A program made the position numbers and the translations under genes. Positions 1-8,801 of a stretch of DNA of 64,000 nt are shown one piece after another (the stretch's first letter is position 1; each line of letters starts with the position of its first letter). Below the pieces are notes generated by a model. The model searched no databases. It was not told the DNA's origin and was given only the letters and a program-made list of their open reading frames with translations. Source of the DNA: Sphingomonas sp. Leaf67 (GTDB lineage Bacteria; Pseudomonadota; Alphaproteobacteria; Sphingomonadales; Sphingomonadaceae); the NCBI RefSeq assembly GCF_001421965.1, contig NZ_LMLP01000012.1, forward strand, positions 62,805 through 126,804, written 5' to 3'.

Positions 1-177
1 ACCCGGCCCGCCGCTGCGCGCGCGCTTCAGGAATTCGTCGAGCGAGGTCGATCCGCCGATCCGGCTGCGCTTGCCCGCGGGCGGCAGCGACCAGGGATTG
101 CGCGGACCGTCATCGCCGCCGCCGCCCGGTCCGTTGCCGGAATCGCCGCCGCCGCCCCATGGGCCCTTGTCGCTCAT
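1..177 (-). CDS. hflK: HflK, N-terminal part (cut by window edge)
   Basis: Reading the minus strand from the ATG at 175-177 gives 59 codons that run off the left edge. The peptide starts MSDKGPWGGGG, is very rich in Gly, Asn and Pro, and then reads NPWSLPPAGKR and SLDEFLKRAR. This matches the low-complexity cytoplasmic N-terminus of the SPFH protein HflK, which with HflC forms an inner-membrane complex controlling the FtsH protease. The membrane segment and SPFH domain lie outside the window, so the call rests on the N-terminus only. The gene is divergent from mrp. Confidence 0.72.
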   Translation of the reverse strand, partial: MSDKGPWGGGGDSGNGPGGGGDDGPRNPWSLPPAGKRSRIGGSTSLDEFLKRARSGGPG

Positions 178-291
178 CCCCAGCACTTGCGCGCGTCGGC
201 GCCACCCCATGATCCATCGCATCCTTCCTTTATAGGGGGCCGCCCTCCCTTTTACAGTGGTAACGCGCTTGGGCGACGCTACATCGCGGCC

Positions 292-1263
292 ATGACTGCA
301 TCTTCGCCCCCCGCCGCCGCGCTCGACGCGTTGCTCGCCCCCGTCGCCGCCGGGCGCGCGACCGTGCGGGTGACCGGCGATCAGGCGAGCATCATCCTCG
401 ATGTGACCGGCCTGCCCCCGGCGGCGCGCGACGCGCTGGAGGCGGATGTCCGCGCGGCGGCACTGACCGCGCCGGGCATCGTCGGCGTCCGCGTAGCGCA
501 GACCAGCGAACGTGCGGCCCAGCGCATCATCGCCGTAGCCAGCGGCAAGGGCGGGGTCGGCAAATCGACCCTCGCCGCCAATCTCGCCATCGCGCTCGCC
601 CGTTCGGGCCGGAAGGTCGGCATGGTCGACGCCGACATCTATGGCCCCTCGCAGCCGCGCCTGCTCGGCGTCGACGGGATCAAGGCCGAGGCGCACGACA
701 AGAAACTGGTGCCGGTCGCGACGAGCCTCGGCGTACCGCTGCTGTCGATGGGACAGCTGGTGCCGGCGGGACAGGCGATCGCGTGGCGCGGGCCGATGGC
801 GGCCGGCGCGCTGACGCAGCTGGTCGACGCGCACTGGGAGATGGCCGACACGCTGGTCGTCGACATGCCGCCGGGTACCGGCGACGTCCAGCTGACCATG
901 ATCCAGAAGCACCGGCCGGCGGGCGCGGTCATCGTCTCGACGCCGCAGGACCTTGCGCTGATCGACGCCACGCGCGCGATCGACCTGTTCGTGAAAGCCG
1001 GCGTGCCAATCATCGGCCTCGTCGAAAACATGGCCGGCTATGTCTGTCCGCATTGCGGCGAGACATCGGACCCGTTCGGCAACGGCGGCGCGGAGGCCCA
1101 GGCAAAGGCGCTCGGCATTCCGTTCCTCGGCCGCATCCCGCTGACGCTCGCGACTCGCAGCGCTTCCGACGCCGGCACGCCGCCTGCGGCCGGGAACGGT
1201 GCCGAAGCCGATCCGTTCAAGGATATCGCCGCACGGGTCGGCGACTGGCTGGCGAGAAACTGA
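292..1263 (+). CDS. mrp: Mrp/ApbC family iron-sulfur cluster carrier ATPase
   Basis: A 323-residue P-loop NTPase. A short N-terminal MIP18-like/DUF59-type region (about residues 1-75) precedes a deviant Walker A, GKGGVGKS, at residues 85-92. Walker B-type DMPPGTGDVQ and a C-terminal CPHC pair follow; in this family the CxxC binds a bridging 4Fe-4S cluster at the dimer interface. The family delivers Fe-S clusters to apoproteins in the cytosol. The reading frame is open further upstream, but the ATG at 292 fits the family start; earlier residues look like untranslated spacer. One base separates its stop from the next gene. Confidence 0.9.
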   Translation: MTASSPPAAALDALLAPVAAGRATVRVTGDQASIILDVTGLPPAARDALEADVRAAALTAPGIVGVRVAQTSERAAQRIIAVASGKGGVGKSTLAANLAIALARSGRKVGMVDADIYGPSQPRLLGVDGIKAEAHDKKLVPVATSLGVPLLSMGQLVPAGQAIAWRGPMAAGALTQLVDAHWEMADTLVVDMPPGTGDVQLTMIQKHRPAGAVIVSTPQDLALIDATRAIDLFVKAGVPIIGLVENMAGYVCPHCGETSDPFGNGGAEAQAKALGIPFLGRIPLTLATRSASDAGTPPAAGNGAEADPFKDIAARVGDWLARN

Positions 1264-1264
1264 C

Positions 1265-1687
1265 ATGCTCGACGACGACGGCATCCGCACCCTGCTGACC
1301 GAAGCGCGAACCATCGCGCTGGTCGGCGCGTCCGATCGGCCCGACCGGGCGTCCTACGGCGTGATGGCGTATCTCCAGCGGCAGGGATATCGCGTGATCC
1401 CGGTCAATCCGCAGATCACCGGCGAGCATCTCCACGGCGAATTCGTGTTCCGCGACCTCGACCAGATCGGGGAGCCGATCGATATCGTCGACATCTTCCG
1501 CAACTCGGCCGCCGCCGGCGAGGCGGTGGATGCCGCCATCGCGGCCGGTGCGAAGGCGGTGTGGATGCAGCTTGGCGTCGTCAACGAAGCCGCCGCCGGA
1601 CGTGCGGAGGCGGCAGGCTTGCACGTCGTCATGGATCGCTGTCCGAAGATCGAGATTCCGCGGCTGGGGGTCGCGGCGGTCGGGTGA
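1265..1687 (+). CDS. CoA-binding protein (YccU-like)
   Basis: A 140-residue single-domain protein with a Rossmann-type CoA-binding fold (CoA_binding_2). The nucleotide loop VGASDRPDR lies near residues 18-27. Later segments typical of the family are VIPVNP, a VDIVDIF-like strand (here IDIVDIFRNS), KAVWMQLG and a final VMDRCPKIE. Members resemble the CoA-binding domain of succinyl-CoA synthetase but have no assigned reaction. The ATG follows the mrp stop by one base, so the two genes are probably co-transcribed. Confidence 0.85.
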   Translation: MLDDDGIRTLLTEARTIALVGASDRPDRASYGVMAYLQRQGYRVIPVNPQITGEHLHGEFVFRDLDQIGEPIDIVDIFRNSAAAGEAVDAAIAAGAKAVWMQLGVVNEAAAGRAEAAGLHVVMDRCPKIEIPRLGVAAVG

Positions 1688-1712
1688 GACCCGTACGTCT
1701 CTCAATTCCCTT

Positions 1713-1824
1713 CCGTTCGTGCTGAGTAGGGGCTGAGCCTGTCGAAGACCCGTATCGAAGTACCTGCGATGGTCCTTCGATACGCCATTTCGACAAGCTC
1801 AATGGCTACTTAGGACAAACGGGG
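1713..1824. repeat. Intergenic inverted repeat (GAGCCTGTCGAA type)
   Basis: The spacer between the CoA-binding gene and the convergent hydrolase holds a palindromic intergenic repeat. The left arm contains GTGCTGAGTAGGGGCTGAGC and CTGTCGAAGACCCG. The right arm contains GGTCCTTCGATACG, TTTCGACAAGCTCA and GGCTACTTAGGAC. The motifs in the two arms are roughly complementary, so the element can fold into a long imperfect hairpin. Part of the motif (TTTCGAGCCTGTCGAGAAG) recurs at about 1870-1889. Confidence 0.6.
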
Positions 1825-1921
1825 GTGGAACCTCTTTCCTGGACCAAATCCGAACCGTTCGGTTCGAGCAGTTTCGAGCCTGTCGAGAAGCAAACGGGTG
1901 CGGGAAGAGATCAGGGCAGGC

Positions 1922-2674
1922 TCAAACCCGCCCGCCCAAAACCCTTGCGAACAGCCCCAGCATCCACCCCGTCGTCGTCACGAACAACGCCGGATCATAG
2001 CGCGGCCCCTCATCGCGCAGGAACGCATGCTGCGCATTCACCTCATGCCATTCATAGACCGTAGCTGCCGCTTCCAGCGCCTCGCGAATCGCCTGCCGCC
2101 CGGCATAGGGCACATGCGGGTCCTGCCGCCCCCACACGAACAGCATCTCGCCCGCGATCTCGCCGATCCGCGCCAGACTGTCGTCACAGCGTCCAGCGCC
2201 CAGCGTCGCAGAATGGATATCGGTCGGATAGAAACACGCCGCCGCCGCCACGCGGGGATCGAGCGCGGCGCGATAGGCGAGGTGCCCGCCAAGGCACACG
2301 CCCGCCACCCCGATCCGCCCCGAACACGCCGGATGGCTGCTCAGAAAATCGAGGACCAGCGCCGCATCGGCATCGAACCCCGCCACCGGCTTGGCGAACT
2401 TCAGATCGTTGCCGCGATCGGTGCCCGGCTTGTCGTACGCCAGCACCGTGCCGGGTGCCTCATATTCATGATAGACCTCCGGCACCGCGACGACATAGCC
2501 GTGCCCCGCGATGAACGCCGCCAGCCGCCGGATCGGTGCGGTCACCTGATAGATTTCGGAATAGAGCACCACCCCCGGAAACCGTCCTTCCGCCACCGGG
2601 CGAAAGACATGGGTCCGCATCACCCCGCCGTCGGTGGTGGGAAGGTCGGCAAATTCGTCGTTGCGCAGGATCAT
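1922..2674 (-). CDS. Dienelactone hydrolase family protein
   Basis: A 250-residue alpha/beta hydrolase. The nucleophile elbow GVCLGG places Cys127 as nucleophile, the Cys form found in dienelactone hydrolases. Asp185 (GRQDPHVPY) and His216 (NAQHAF) complete a triad. Other family landmarks are GVVLYSEIYQ near residue 35 and VAVPEVYHEY near residue 62. The likely reaction is hydrolysis of a lactone or ester, with the substrate unknown. The start codon overlaps the end of the upstream mscS gene by 4 bases, suggesting one transcript, although no functional link to a channel is known. Confidence 0.85.
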   Translation of the reverse strand: MILRNDEFADLPTTDGGVMRTHVFRPVAEGRFPGVVLYSEIYQVTAPIRRLAAFIAGHGYVVAVPEVYHEYEAPGTVLAYDKPGTDRGNDLKFAKPVAGFDADAALVLDFLSSHPACSGRIGVAGVCLGGHLAYRAALDPRVAAAACFYPTDIHSATLGAGRCDDSLARIGEIAGEMLFVWGRQDPHVPYAGRQAIREALEAAATVYEWHEVNAQHAFLRDEGPRYDPALFVTTTGWMLGLFARVLGGRV

Positions 2675-5061
2675 GACCGCGCCGTGCCGCCTGCGGGATC
2701 GACTGACAAGGGGGGAACGGGATCGCCCGGCGAGGCCGTCACCAGTTCCAGACGCTGCGGCACCGTGCCCATCTCGATCCCTTCCGCCCGGAACCGTGTG
2801 AGCAGGTCGAGCAGGATGTTGCTGCGCGCCCGATACGCGGCGCGCGGCGATTCGACATGCCCGAAACAGTTGAACGCGATGCGGTCATTGACGATCGCGT
2901 CGATGAACGCGGCGGGGGCCGGATCGGTCAGCACCGCCGCTTCCCGCGCGAACGCATCCATCACCAGTTGCTGGACCGCCGCCGCATCGACGTTGATCGG
3001 GACCGAAAACTGCACCTGTATCCGCCCCAGCGGGCTGGCCAGCGTCTTGTTGAGCACCGATTTGGTGATGAGTTCGGAATTGGGCACGATCAGCGTCGAA
3101 TGATCGGCGAGCGTGATCTCGGTCGATCGCACGCTGATCCGCTTCACATCGCCTTCGTCGGTGCCGACGCGGATCAGATCACCGATCTTGATCGGCCGTT
3201 CGGCGAGCAGGATCAGGCCCGACACGAAATTCTGGGTGATCGCCTGCAAGCCGAACCCGATGCCGACCGACAGCGCCGAAAGCAGCAGCGCGATCCGCTC
3301 GACCCCGATGCCCAGCGACGCCAGTGCCCAGATCACCGCCAGCGCGATCCCGACATAGCGCGCGACGAGGCTGACCGAATTGCGTCCGCTGCCATCCAGT
3401 TCGGTGGCGGGAAGATACCGCCCCTCCAGCCAGCGCATGAACCCGCGCACCAGCGTCAGGCCGATCGCCAGCACCAGCACCGATCGCAGGATCGCGCCGG
3501 GGGAGATCGTAACGCCGCCGACCTGCACCCCGCGCGCCAGATCGCCCAGCCGCGTCAGGATATCGGCTACCCCGCTGCCGCCGAACGGCAACAGCCACAA
3601 TGCCAGCGCCAGCACCGCCAGCAGCACCCGCAGCACCCCCGACAGCAGCACCCCGAACTGGTCGACCGTGCCGCCGCGCAGCCCCAGTCCGCGGGTCAGC
3701 GCAAGGCCGAGCGGACTCGACCGTTCGAACACCGTCGTCGCAACATCGTCGATCGCGGCCAGCGCCAGATAGACCGCCGCACCCAGCACCAGCGTCCACG
3801 CCGCCATCTGCCCGACCGACAGGCCGAACCCGATATACCCCGCCGCCAATGCCAGCAGCGCGACGCCCGCGACGCACCATGCGAACAACGTGACGGCCGC
3901 CAATCCGGTACGCGCCGGCGCATCCTCGCCCGCGCTCGCCTCCGCCCGCAACCGGCCGATCGCGAACAACGCCGCTGCGATCAACAGGATATGCGCCAGC
4001 GCCAGCACGGCGGCGGTCGCGGTCCGCGCGGCGGCACTGGTCCCGATCGCGCTGTGCCCGGCATCGATCGCGATTGCGAAGCCGGCGAGCAGCGCCAGCA
4101 GGAACGAATAGGGTCGCAGCCGCGCCGCGACCGCATCGCCGATCGGTGCGATCCGCCAGCTCGGGCTGCCCCGCATCAGCACCGCGCCCAGCACCGAACT
4201 GGTGAAGCCGGTAAAACCGATCGCCACCAGCCACTGATCGAGCATCGCGCTCCAGCTCGGCGCGACCAGCCCGGCCCAGCGCAGCCCGGCCAGCACCGCC
4301 ACGGCGGCGAGCAGCGGCGCGAGCGTACCGACGAAGACCCGGCCCAGCGCATTGGCCGATCGTCGTACCCGCCGCCCGGGCGCACCCTCGATCAACAGCC
4401 GCTGGCCGACCCGTCCGGCCGCCAGCCGCGCCGGTCCCAGCAAGAGGATGGCGATGGCGAACCCCAGCAACGCTAGCCACATCCGCCCCGGCGTGGCGGC
4501 GGCAACCGTGCCGACCTCGGCGGCGACGAACCGCTCGATCCGATGCGCATCGCGCGGCACCGCACGGAATATCGCGCTCCAGAAGGTCGGGGTCAGCGGC
4601 GAAGCACCGTGACCGAACCATTTCTGGCTGATCTCCGCCGCCTGTCCTTCCTGGATCTCGTCGATCAACTGCTGTGCCTCGACCGACAACAGTTTGGCGC
4701 GCTTCGTCGCCGAATCGATCGTGGTCCGCTGCCGCGCAAGCGCGGTCCGCTCGCTGCGGATCGCGGGATCTTCGCCCGATGCCGCCGGCCCCAGCTGCGC
4801 CAGCCGCGCATCGATCCGCGCCAGATCGCCGGTCAGTTGCTGCGCGGCGTCGAGGGTCGTCGCCCGCACCGCCTGCGCCCGCGCACGCAGCGCGGTGCGG
4901 TCGCCCTGTTCCAGCTTCGTGTCGAGCGCCCCGTCGACCAGCCCCAATTCGCTGGCCGCACCGTCGAGCCGGGTGGTCACATCGCCGGCCGTCTGCGCCA
5001 GCGCCGGGATCGCCGTCACCATCAGCAGCAACGACAGCAGGGTTCGCAACATTGCCATCAT
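2671..5061 (-). CDS. Large MscS family mechanosensitive channel with DUF3772-type N-terminus
   Basis: A 796-residue inner-membrane protein. It begins with a signal peptide (MLRTLLSLLLMVTAIPALAQ), then a periplasmic region with helical heptads (about residues 25-170), then many hydrophobic segments. The MscS core lies near residues 570-710: the pore helix followed by GIGFGLQAITQNFVSG, ERPIKIGDLI, and the beta domain with VPNSELITKSVLN. The long N-terminal extension marks it as a DUF3772/MscK-like large channel rather than a minimal MscS. The role is release of solutes on hypo-osmotic shock, inferred from the family. Confidence 0.88.
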   Translation of the reverse strand: MMAMLRTLLSLLLMVTAIPALAQTAGDVTTRLDGAASELGLVDGALDTKLEQGDRTALRARAQAVRATTLDAAQQLTGDLARIDARLAQLGPAASGEDPAIRSERTALARQRTTIDSATKRAKLLSVEAQQLIDEIQEGQAAEISQKWFGHGASPLTPTFWSAIFRAVPRDAHRIERFVAAEVGTVAAATPGRMWLALLGFAIAILLLGPARLAAGRVGQRLLIEGAPGRRVRRSANALGRVFVGTLAPLLAAVAVLAGLRWAGLVAPSWSAMLDQWLVAIGFTGFTSSVLGAVLMRGSPSWRIAPIGDAVAARLRPYSFLLALLAGFAIAIDAGHSAIGTSAAARTATAAVLALAHILLIAAALFAIGRLRAEASAGEDAPARTGLAAVTLFAWCVAGVALLALAAGYIGFGLSVGQMAAWTLVLGAAVYLALAAIDDVATTVFERSSPLGLALTRGLGLRGGTVDQFGVLLSGVLRVLLAVLALALWLLPFGGSGVADILTRLGDLARGVQVGGVTISPGAILRSVLVLAIGLTLVRGFMRWLEGRYLPATELDGSGRNSVSLVARYVGIALAVIWALASLGIGVERIALLLSALSVGIGFGLQAITQNFVSGLILLAERPIKIGDLIRVGTDEGDVKRISVRSTEITLADHSTLIVPNSELITKSVLNKTLASPLGRIQVQFSVPINVDAAAVQQLVMDAFAREAAVLTDPAPAAFIDAIVNDRIAFNCFGHVESPRAAYRARSNILLDLLTRFRAEGIEMGTVPQRLELVTASPGDPVPPLSVDPAGGTARS

Positions 5062-5139
5062 TCCCCCGGCCTATCGCCATCGCGCCGCCGGGACAATCGC
5101 GACGCTTCCCCCTCACGCGGACAGGCTGTAGATGGCCGG

Positions 5140-6765
5140 ATGCTTCGCATCACCGAACTCAAACTGCCCCTCAATCACCCGGAAGAGGCGCTGACGGCCG
5201 CGATCCGCGATCGGTTGCGGATCACCCCGCGCGACCTGATCCGGTACACCGTCGCGCGCAAGGCGCATGATGCGCGCGACAAGGATGATATCCAGCTCGT
5301 CTATTCGGTCGACGTCACGGTCCGCAACGAAGCACCGGTGCTGGCGCGCGTTCGCCGCGACCGTAACATCGGCCCTACGCCTGATACCGGCTACCGCTTC
5401 GTCACGAGGGCACCCGCCGATTATGCCGGACCCCGCCCGATCGTCGTCGGCGCCGGGCCGTGCGGGCTGTTCGCCGGGCTGATCCTTGCGCAAATGGGGT
5501 TCCGTCCGATCATCCTCGAACGCGGCAAGGTTGTGCGGCAGCGGACGCAGGATACCTGGGGCCTGTGGCGGCGCAGCGAGCTGAACCCCGAATCGAACGT
5601 GCAGTTCGGCGAAGGGGGCGCCGGCACCTTTTCCGACGGCAAATTGTGGAGCCAGATCAAAGACCCGCGCCATCTGGGTCGCAAGGTGCTGACCGAATTC
5701 GTCAAGGCTGGGGCGCCCGAGGAAATCCTGACCGAGGCGCATCCGCATATCGGCACCTTCCGCCTCGTCACCATGGTCGAATCGATGCGCGCGACCGTCG
5801 AGGAACTTGGCGGCGAATATCGATTCTCGCACCGCGTCGACGATATCGAACTGGAGGAGGCGGCCGACGGCACCCGGCGGCTGACCGGCCTGAAGCTGTC
5901 GACGGGCGAGACGCTGGCGACCGACGCCCCCGTCGTGCTGGCACTCGGCCACAGCGCCCGCGATACCTTTCACATGCTCCACGATCGCGGTGTGTTTCTC
6001 GAACCCAAGCCGTTTTCGATCGGCGTGCGCGTCGAACATCCGCAAAGCTGGATCGATCAGGCACGCTTCGGGGCCTGCGCCGGCCATCCCGATCTGGGTG
6101 CCGCCGCCTATACGCTGTCGCACCACTGCACCAATGCGCGCACCGTCTACAGTTTCTGCATGTGTCCGGGCGGCACCGTCGTCGCTGCGACCTCCGAACC
6201 CGGCCGCGTCGCGACCAACGGCATGAGCCAGTATTCGCGCAACGAACGCAACGCCAATTCGGGCATCGTCGTCGGCATCGATCCGGCGCGCGATTATCCG
6301 GGGCATCCGCTGGCGGGCATCGCGCTGCAACGCCATTGGGAGGAACGCGCCTATGCGGCGGGCGGTGGCGACTATCGCGCGCCGGCGCAGCTGATCGGCG
6401 ACTTCCTCGCAGGCCGGCCGTCGACCGCGCTGCGTAGCGTCGTGCCGTCCTATCGTCCGGGCGTGCACCTGACCGATCTGGCCGAATGCCTGCCCGATTT
6501 CGTCGTAGCAGCGATGCGCGAGGCGCTGGTCGCGTTCGGCCGTACGATTCCGGGATATGACCATCCCGATGCGGTGATGACCGGGGTGGAGACCCGGACC
6601 TCGTCGCCGGTGCGGATTGTGCGGGGGGATGACTTTCAAAGCCTCAACACCGTCAACCTCTTCCCGGCCGGCGAAGGGGCCGGCTATGCCGGTGGCATCC
6701 TGTCGGCGGCGGTCGATGGCATCAAGGTCGCGGAGGCGGTCGGCCGCGCCCTGACCGGCAAATAG
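5140..6765 (+). CDS. FAD-dependent dehydrogenase, COG2509 family
   Basis: A 541-residue flavoprotein. An N-terminal segment of about 90 residues precedes the dinucleotide-binding loop VGAGPCGLFAG (about residues 103-113). It also contains NVQFGEGGAGTFSDGKLWS, a hallmark of this family of uncharacterised FAD dehydrogenases, and the C-terminal FAD loop FPAGEGAGYAGGI. The substrate is not known. The reading frame extends back to 4543, but that extension runs antisense through mscS; the ATG at 5140 (MLRITELKLP) is the family start. Divergent from mscS with 78 bases between them. Confidence 0.85.
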   Translation: MLRITELKLPLNHPEEALTAAIRDRLRITPRDLIRYTVARKAHDARDKDDIQLVYSVDVTVRNEAPVLARVRRDRNIGPTPDTGYRFVTRAPADYAGPRPIVVGAGPCGLFAGLILAQMGFRPIILERGKVVRQRTQDTWGLWRRSELNPESNVQFGEGGAGTFSDGKLWSQIKDPRHLGRKVLTEFVKAGAPEEILTEAHPHIGTFRLVTMVESMRATVEELGGEYRFSHRVDDIELEEAADGTRRLTGLKLSTGETLATDAPVVLALGHSARDTFHMLHDRGVFLEPKPFSIGVRVEHPQSWIDQARFGACAGHPDLGAAAYTLSHHCTNARTVYSFCMCPGGTVVAATSEPGRVATNGMSQYSRNERNANSGIVVGIDPARDYPGHPLAGIALQRHWEERAYAAGGGDYRAPAQLIGDFLAGRPSTALRSVVPSYRPGVHLTDLAECLPDFVVAAMREALVAFGRTIPGYDHPDAVMTGVETRTSSPVRIVRGDDFQSLNTVNLFPAGEGAGYAGGILSAAVDGIKVAEAVGRALTGK

Positions 6766-6766
6766 G

Positions 6767-6871
6767 TCAGGCGATCGGCACGACCGGCGCGGCGGCCGAC
6801 AGCAACAGGGCGGAGACGAAGAACGCGGCGAAGGCGGCGGCGAACTGCTGGCGAAGGTCGAGGCGGATCAT
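6767..6871 (-). CDS. Small single-span membrane peptide, hypothetical
   Basis: A 34-residue ORF: a polar start (MIRLDLRQQ) followed by one hydrophobic helix rich in Ala, Phe and Leu and ending in VVPIA. A good ribosome-binding site (GGGAG, about 7 bases before the ATG) supports translation. It ends 1 base from the stop of the convergent FAD dehydrogenase. Small peptides of this shape occur in related genomes, but I do not recognise a named family. Function unknown. Confidence 0.5.
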   Translation of the reverse strand: MIRLDLRQQFAAAFAAFFVSALLLSAAAPVVPIA

Positions 6872-7025
6872 GGTGGTAACTCCCTGCTTGCCGTGCGAAC
6901 CATCTCGCCGGCGATGCCCACAGCGTTGCAGGGGTCGTGCCAGTTCTTTATCTAACTGATTTGTATCGGTTTTATCGGAAGGTTTTGGAAGAGCGCCGCT
7001 ACATTGGCGCAATTTCCGCCAGCAG

Positions 7026-8081
7026 TTAGCCGGTTTCGCCAACCATTTGGTCCCGGCCGCCACGTTTCGCCGCGTAGAGCAGCTGGTCCGCCCGGCCAAC
7101 GCCGTCGACGATCGTCTCGCCGGGCCGCAACGTCACCAGACCGGCCGACATCGTGACGCCCTCGATCACCGTATCGGTCTCGCGCAGGCGGTAGCGGCGC
7201 GCACCGACCGCACGGCGCGCCCGTTCGAGCATGTCGAATGCCGTCGCCCGGTCGACGCCGCCGATCAGCAACGCGAATTCCTCCCCGCCATAGCGTGCGA
7301 CCAGATGCCCGGCACATTCGCGGTCCAGCGTCGCCGCAATCGCCTTCAGCACGCGGTCGCCGACCGGATGGCCGTATTGATCGTTGACCGACTTGAAGTG
7401 ATCGACGTCGCACAGCGCGACATGGAACGGGCCGTCGTCGCGATCGGTCGACGCCGATTCGAAGGCGCGACGATTGGGCAGTTCGGTCAGCGGATCGCGC
7501 CGGGCATCCTCATGCGCTACGGCCAGTTCCTGCCGCAACGCGCTCGCCTCGCGCGTCGCCTGTGCCAGCCGCGTTTCGGCGATATCGACCCGTGCCCGCA
7601 TCGACGCAGTGATCCGCGCGAGTTCGGCGATCGCCGAGACGACATCGGTCCCCGGCACGGCGCTGAGCGCATCGGCACTGGCCGCCAGATCGCGACCGAA
7701 ATCGCGGGTTTCGTTATGGATTGCCGACACCATCGATTCGAATCCGGCGACCTGCCGCTGGGTTTCGGCGGCCCGTTCGGCGTCGGCGCTGTCGGCAGGG
7801 GCCGGTTCGACCGGGGCGGGGGCCGGATCGGCGGGATTGAAAGACCGCGTACCCGGTTCGATGGCGTTGCCCAGCATCTCGACCTCGCCGCTGCTCAGAC
7901 GAAAGCCGCCATCGGTCCGCCGTGCGACCTCGCGGGCAAGGGCCCCTGCCGGGTCGCTCATCACCCGATAGGCAAAGGTATAGTTGACGGGCGTGGGTTC
8001 GAGCCGCTGGTCTTCGAGGAAAGTGAGGATCGCACGAACCAGGCCGTTGCCGGCCGGGGTCACGCTACCGATTCTTTCCAT
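7026..8081 (-). CDS. Diguanylate cyclase (GGDEF domain)
   Basis: A protein of about 351 residues that makes cyclic di-GMP. The C-terminal half carries the GGDEF domain: DVDHFKSVND for substrate and metal, and the active-site loop YGGEEF. The usual RxxD inhibitory I-site five residues upstream is absent (CAGH in its place). The N-terminal half has no recognised sensor and contains a Pro/Ala-rich linker (APAPVEPAPAD) and a helical region. The start is uncertain: GTG codons at 8108 and 8087 are also possible, and a GGAGGG upstream would suit 8087 better than the ATG at 8081. Confidence 0.88.
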   Translation of the reverse strand: MERIGSVTPAGNGLVRAILTFLEDQRLEPTPVNYTFAYRVMSDPAGALAREVARRTDGGFRLSSGEVEMLGNAIEPGTRSFNPADPAPAPVEPAPADSADAERAAETQRQVAGFESMVSAIHNETRDFGRDLAASADALSAVPGTDVVSAIAELARITASMRARVDIAETRLAQATREASALRQELAVAHEDARRDPLTELPNRRAFESASTDRDDGPFHVALCDVDHFKSVNDQYGHPVGDRVLKAIAATLDRECAGHLVARYGGEEFALLIGGVDRATAFDMLERARRAVGARRYRLRETDTVIEGVTMSAGLVTLRPGETIVDGVGRADQLLYAAKRGGRDQMVGETG

Positions 8082-8205
8082 ATACACCGCGCATTTCCCT
8101 CCGCCCACGAAACCGTGGACAGAAGGAATATGCTGCCTTTGCTAAGATCGGGTTGCCCGCCGATTCACGATTGATGCACGATTAACATCCCGTACGCGGT
8201 TCGCC

Positions 8206-8757
8206 TCAGCGCGGCGCGGCGAGGCCGCGTACCGCCGCCAGCGTGGTGCGGACATGGTCGGCAGGGTTCATGTCCGAATGGACGAAGGCGATCCGGCCAT
8301 CGCGGCCAATGACATAGCTGGTGCGCGTGGTCATCGTGCGCGCCTTGCCATCGGCGGCGGCGGGGCGGTTGAGCGCGACGTCGAAGCCCTGGATCACGCG
8401 CGGTCCCGCGCTGGCGACGGCGAAACGGCCGGCGCAATGCTCGTTCGAAAACGCCTGCAGTTTATCGATCGGGTCGGCCGACATGCCGATCACGGTCGCG
8501 CCCGCCGCCTTGAACTGATCGACCGAATCGGCAAACGCCTTCGCCTCGGCATTGCAACCGCCGGTGAACGCCGCGGGGAAGAAGTACAGAACCACCGGTC
8601 CCTTGCGCAGCTGCGACCGCAGGTTGAGCGTGAACGCCTTGCCGGCGATCGCCGCCCGGGTGGTGAAATCGGGTGCCTTCGCACCGGGCGCGAGCGCGGC
8701 GGAGAGCGGCGCGGCAAAGGGCAGGGTCAGGGCAGCGGCAAGCAGGGCGATACGCAT
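8206..8757 (-). CDS. Exported peroxiredoxin (AhpC/TSA, Bcp-like)
   Basis: A 183-residue thioredoxin-fold peroxidase. It has a signal peptide (about residues 1-21, ending in PLSAALA). The peroxidatic motif is FFPAAFTGGC with Cys68. Cys108 (NEHC) is a possible resolving residue. The later strand YVIGRDGRIAFVHSD is typical of Bcp/AhpC proteins. It probably reduces peroxides in the periplasm; the electron donor is unknown. The longer reading frame upstream of 8757 has no matching residues, so the ATG before MRIALLAAAL is chosen. Confidence 0.85.
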   Translation of the reverse strand: MRIALLAAALTLPFAAPLSAALAPGAKAPDFTTRAAIAGKAFTLNLRSQLRKGPVVLYFFPAAFTGGCNAEAKAFADSVDQFKAAGATVIGMSADPIDKLQAFSNEHCAGRFAVASAGPRVIQGFDVALNRPAAADGKARTMTTRTSYVIGRDGRIAFVHSDMNPADHVRTTLAAVRGLAAPR

Positions 8758-8801
8758 CGGGCGGTTCCTTGGTCGAAAGGTCGTCGTGAGAACGGGGTAT
8801 G

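Noticed and set aside
2857..4476. 539-residue open frame on the plus strand
   Set aside because: Antisense to the mscS gene, Arg/Gln/Pro-rich with no family pattern; a by-product of high GC.
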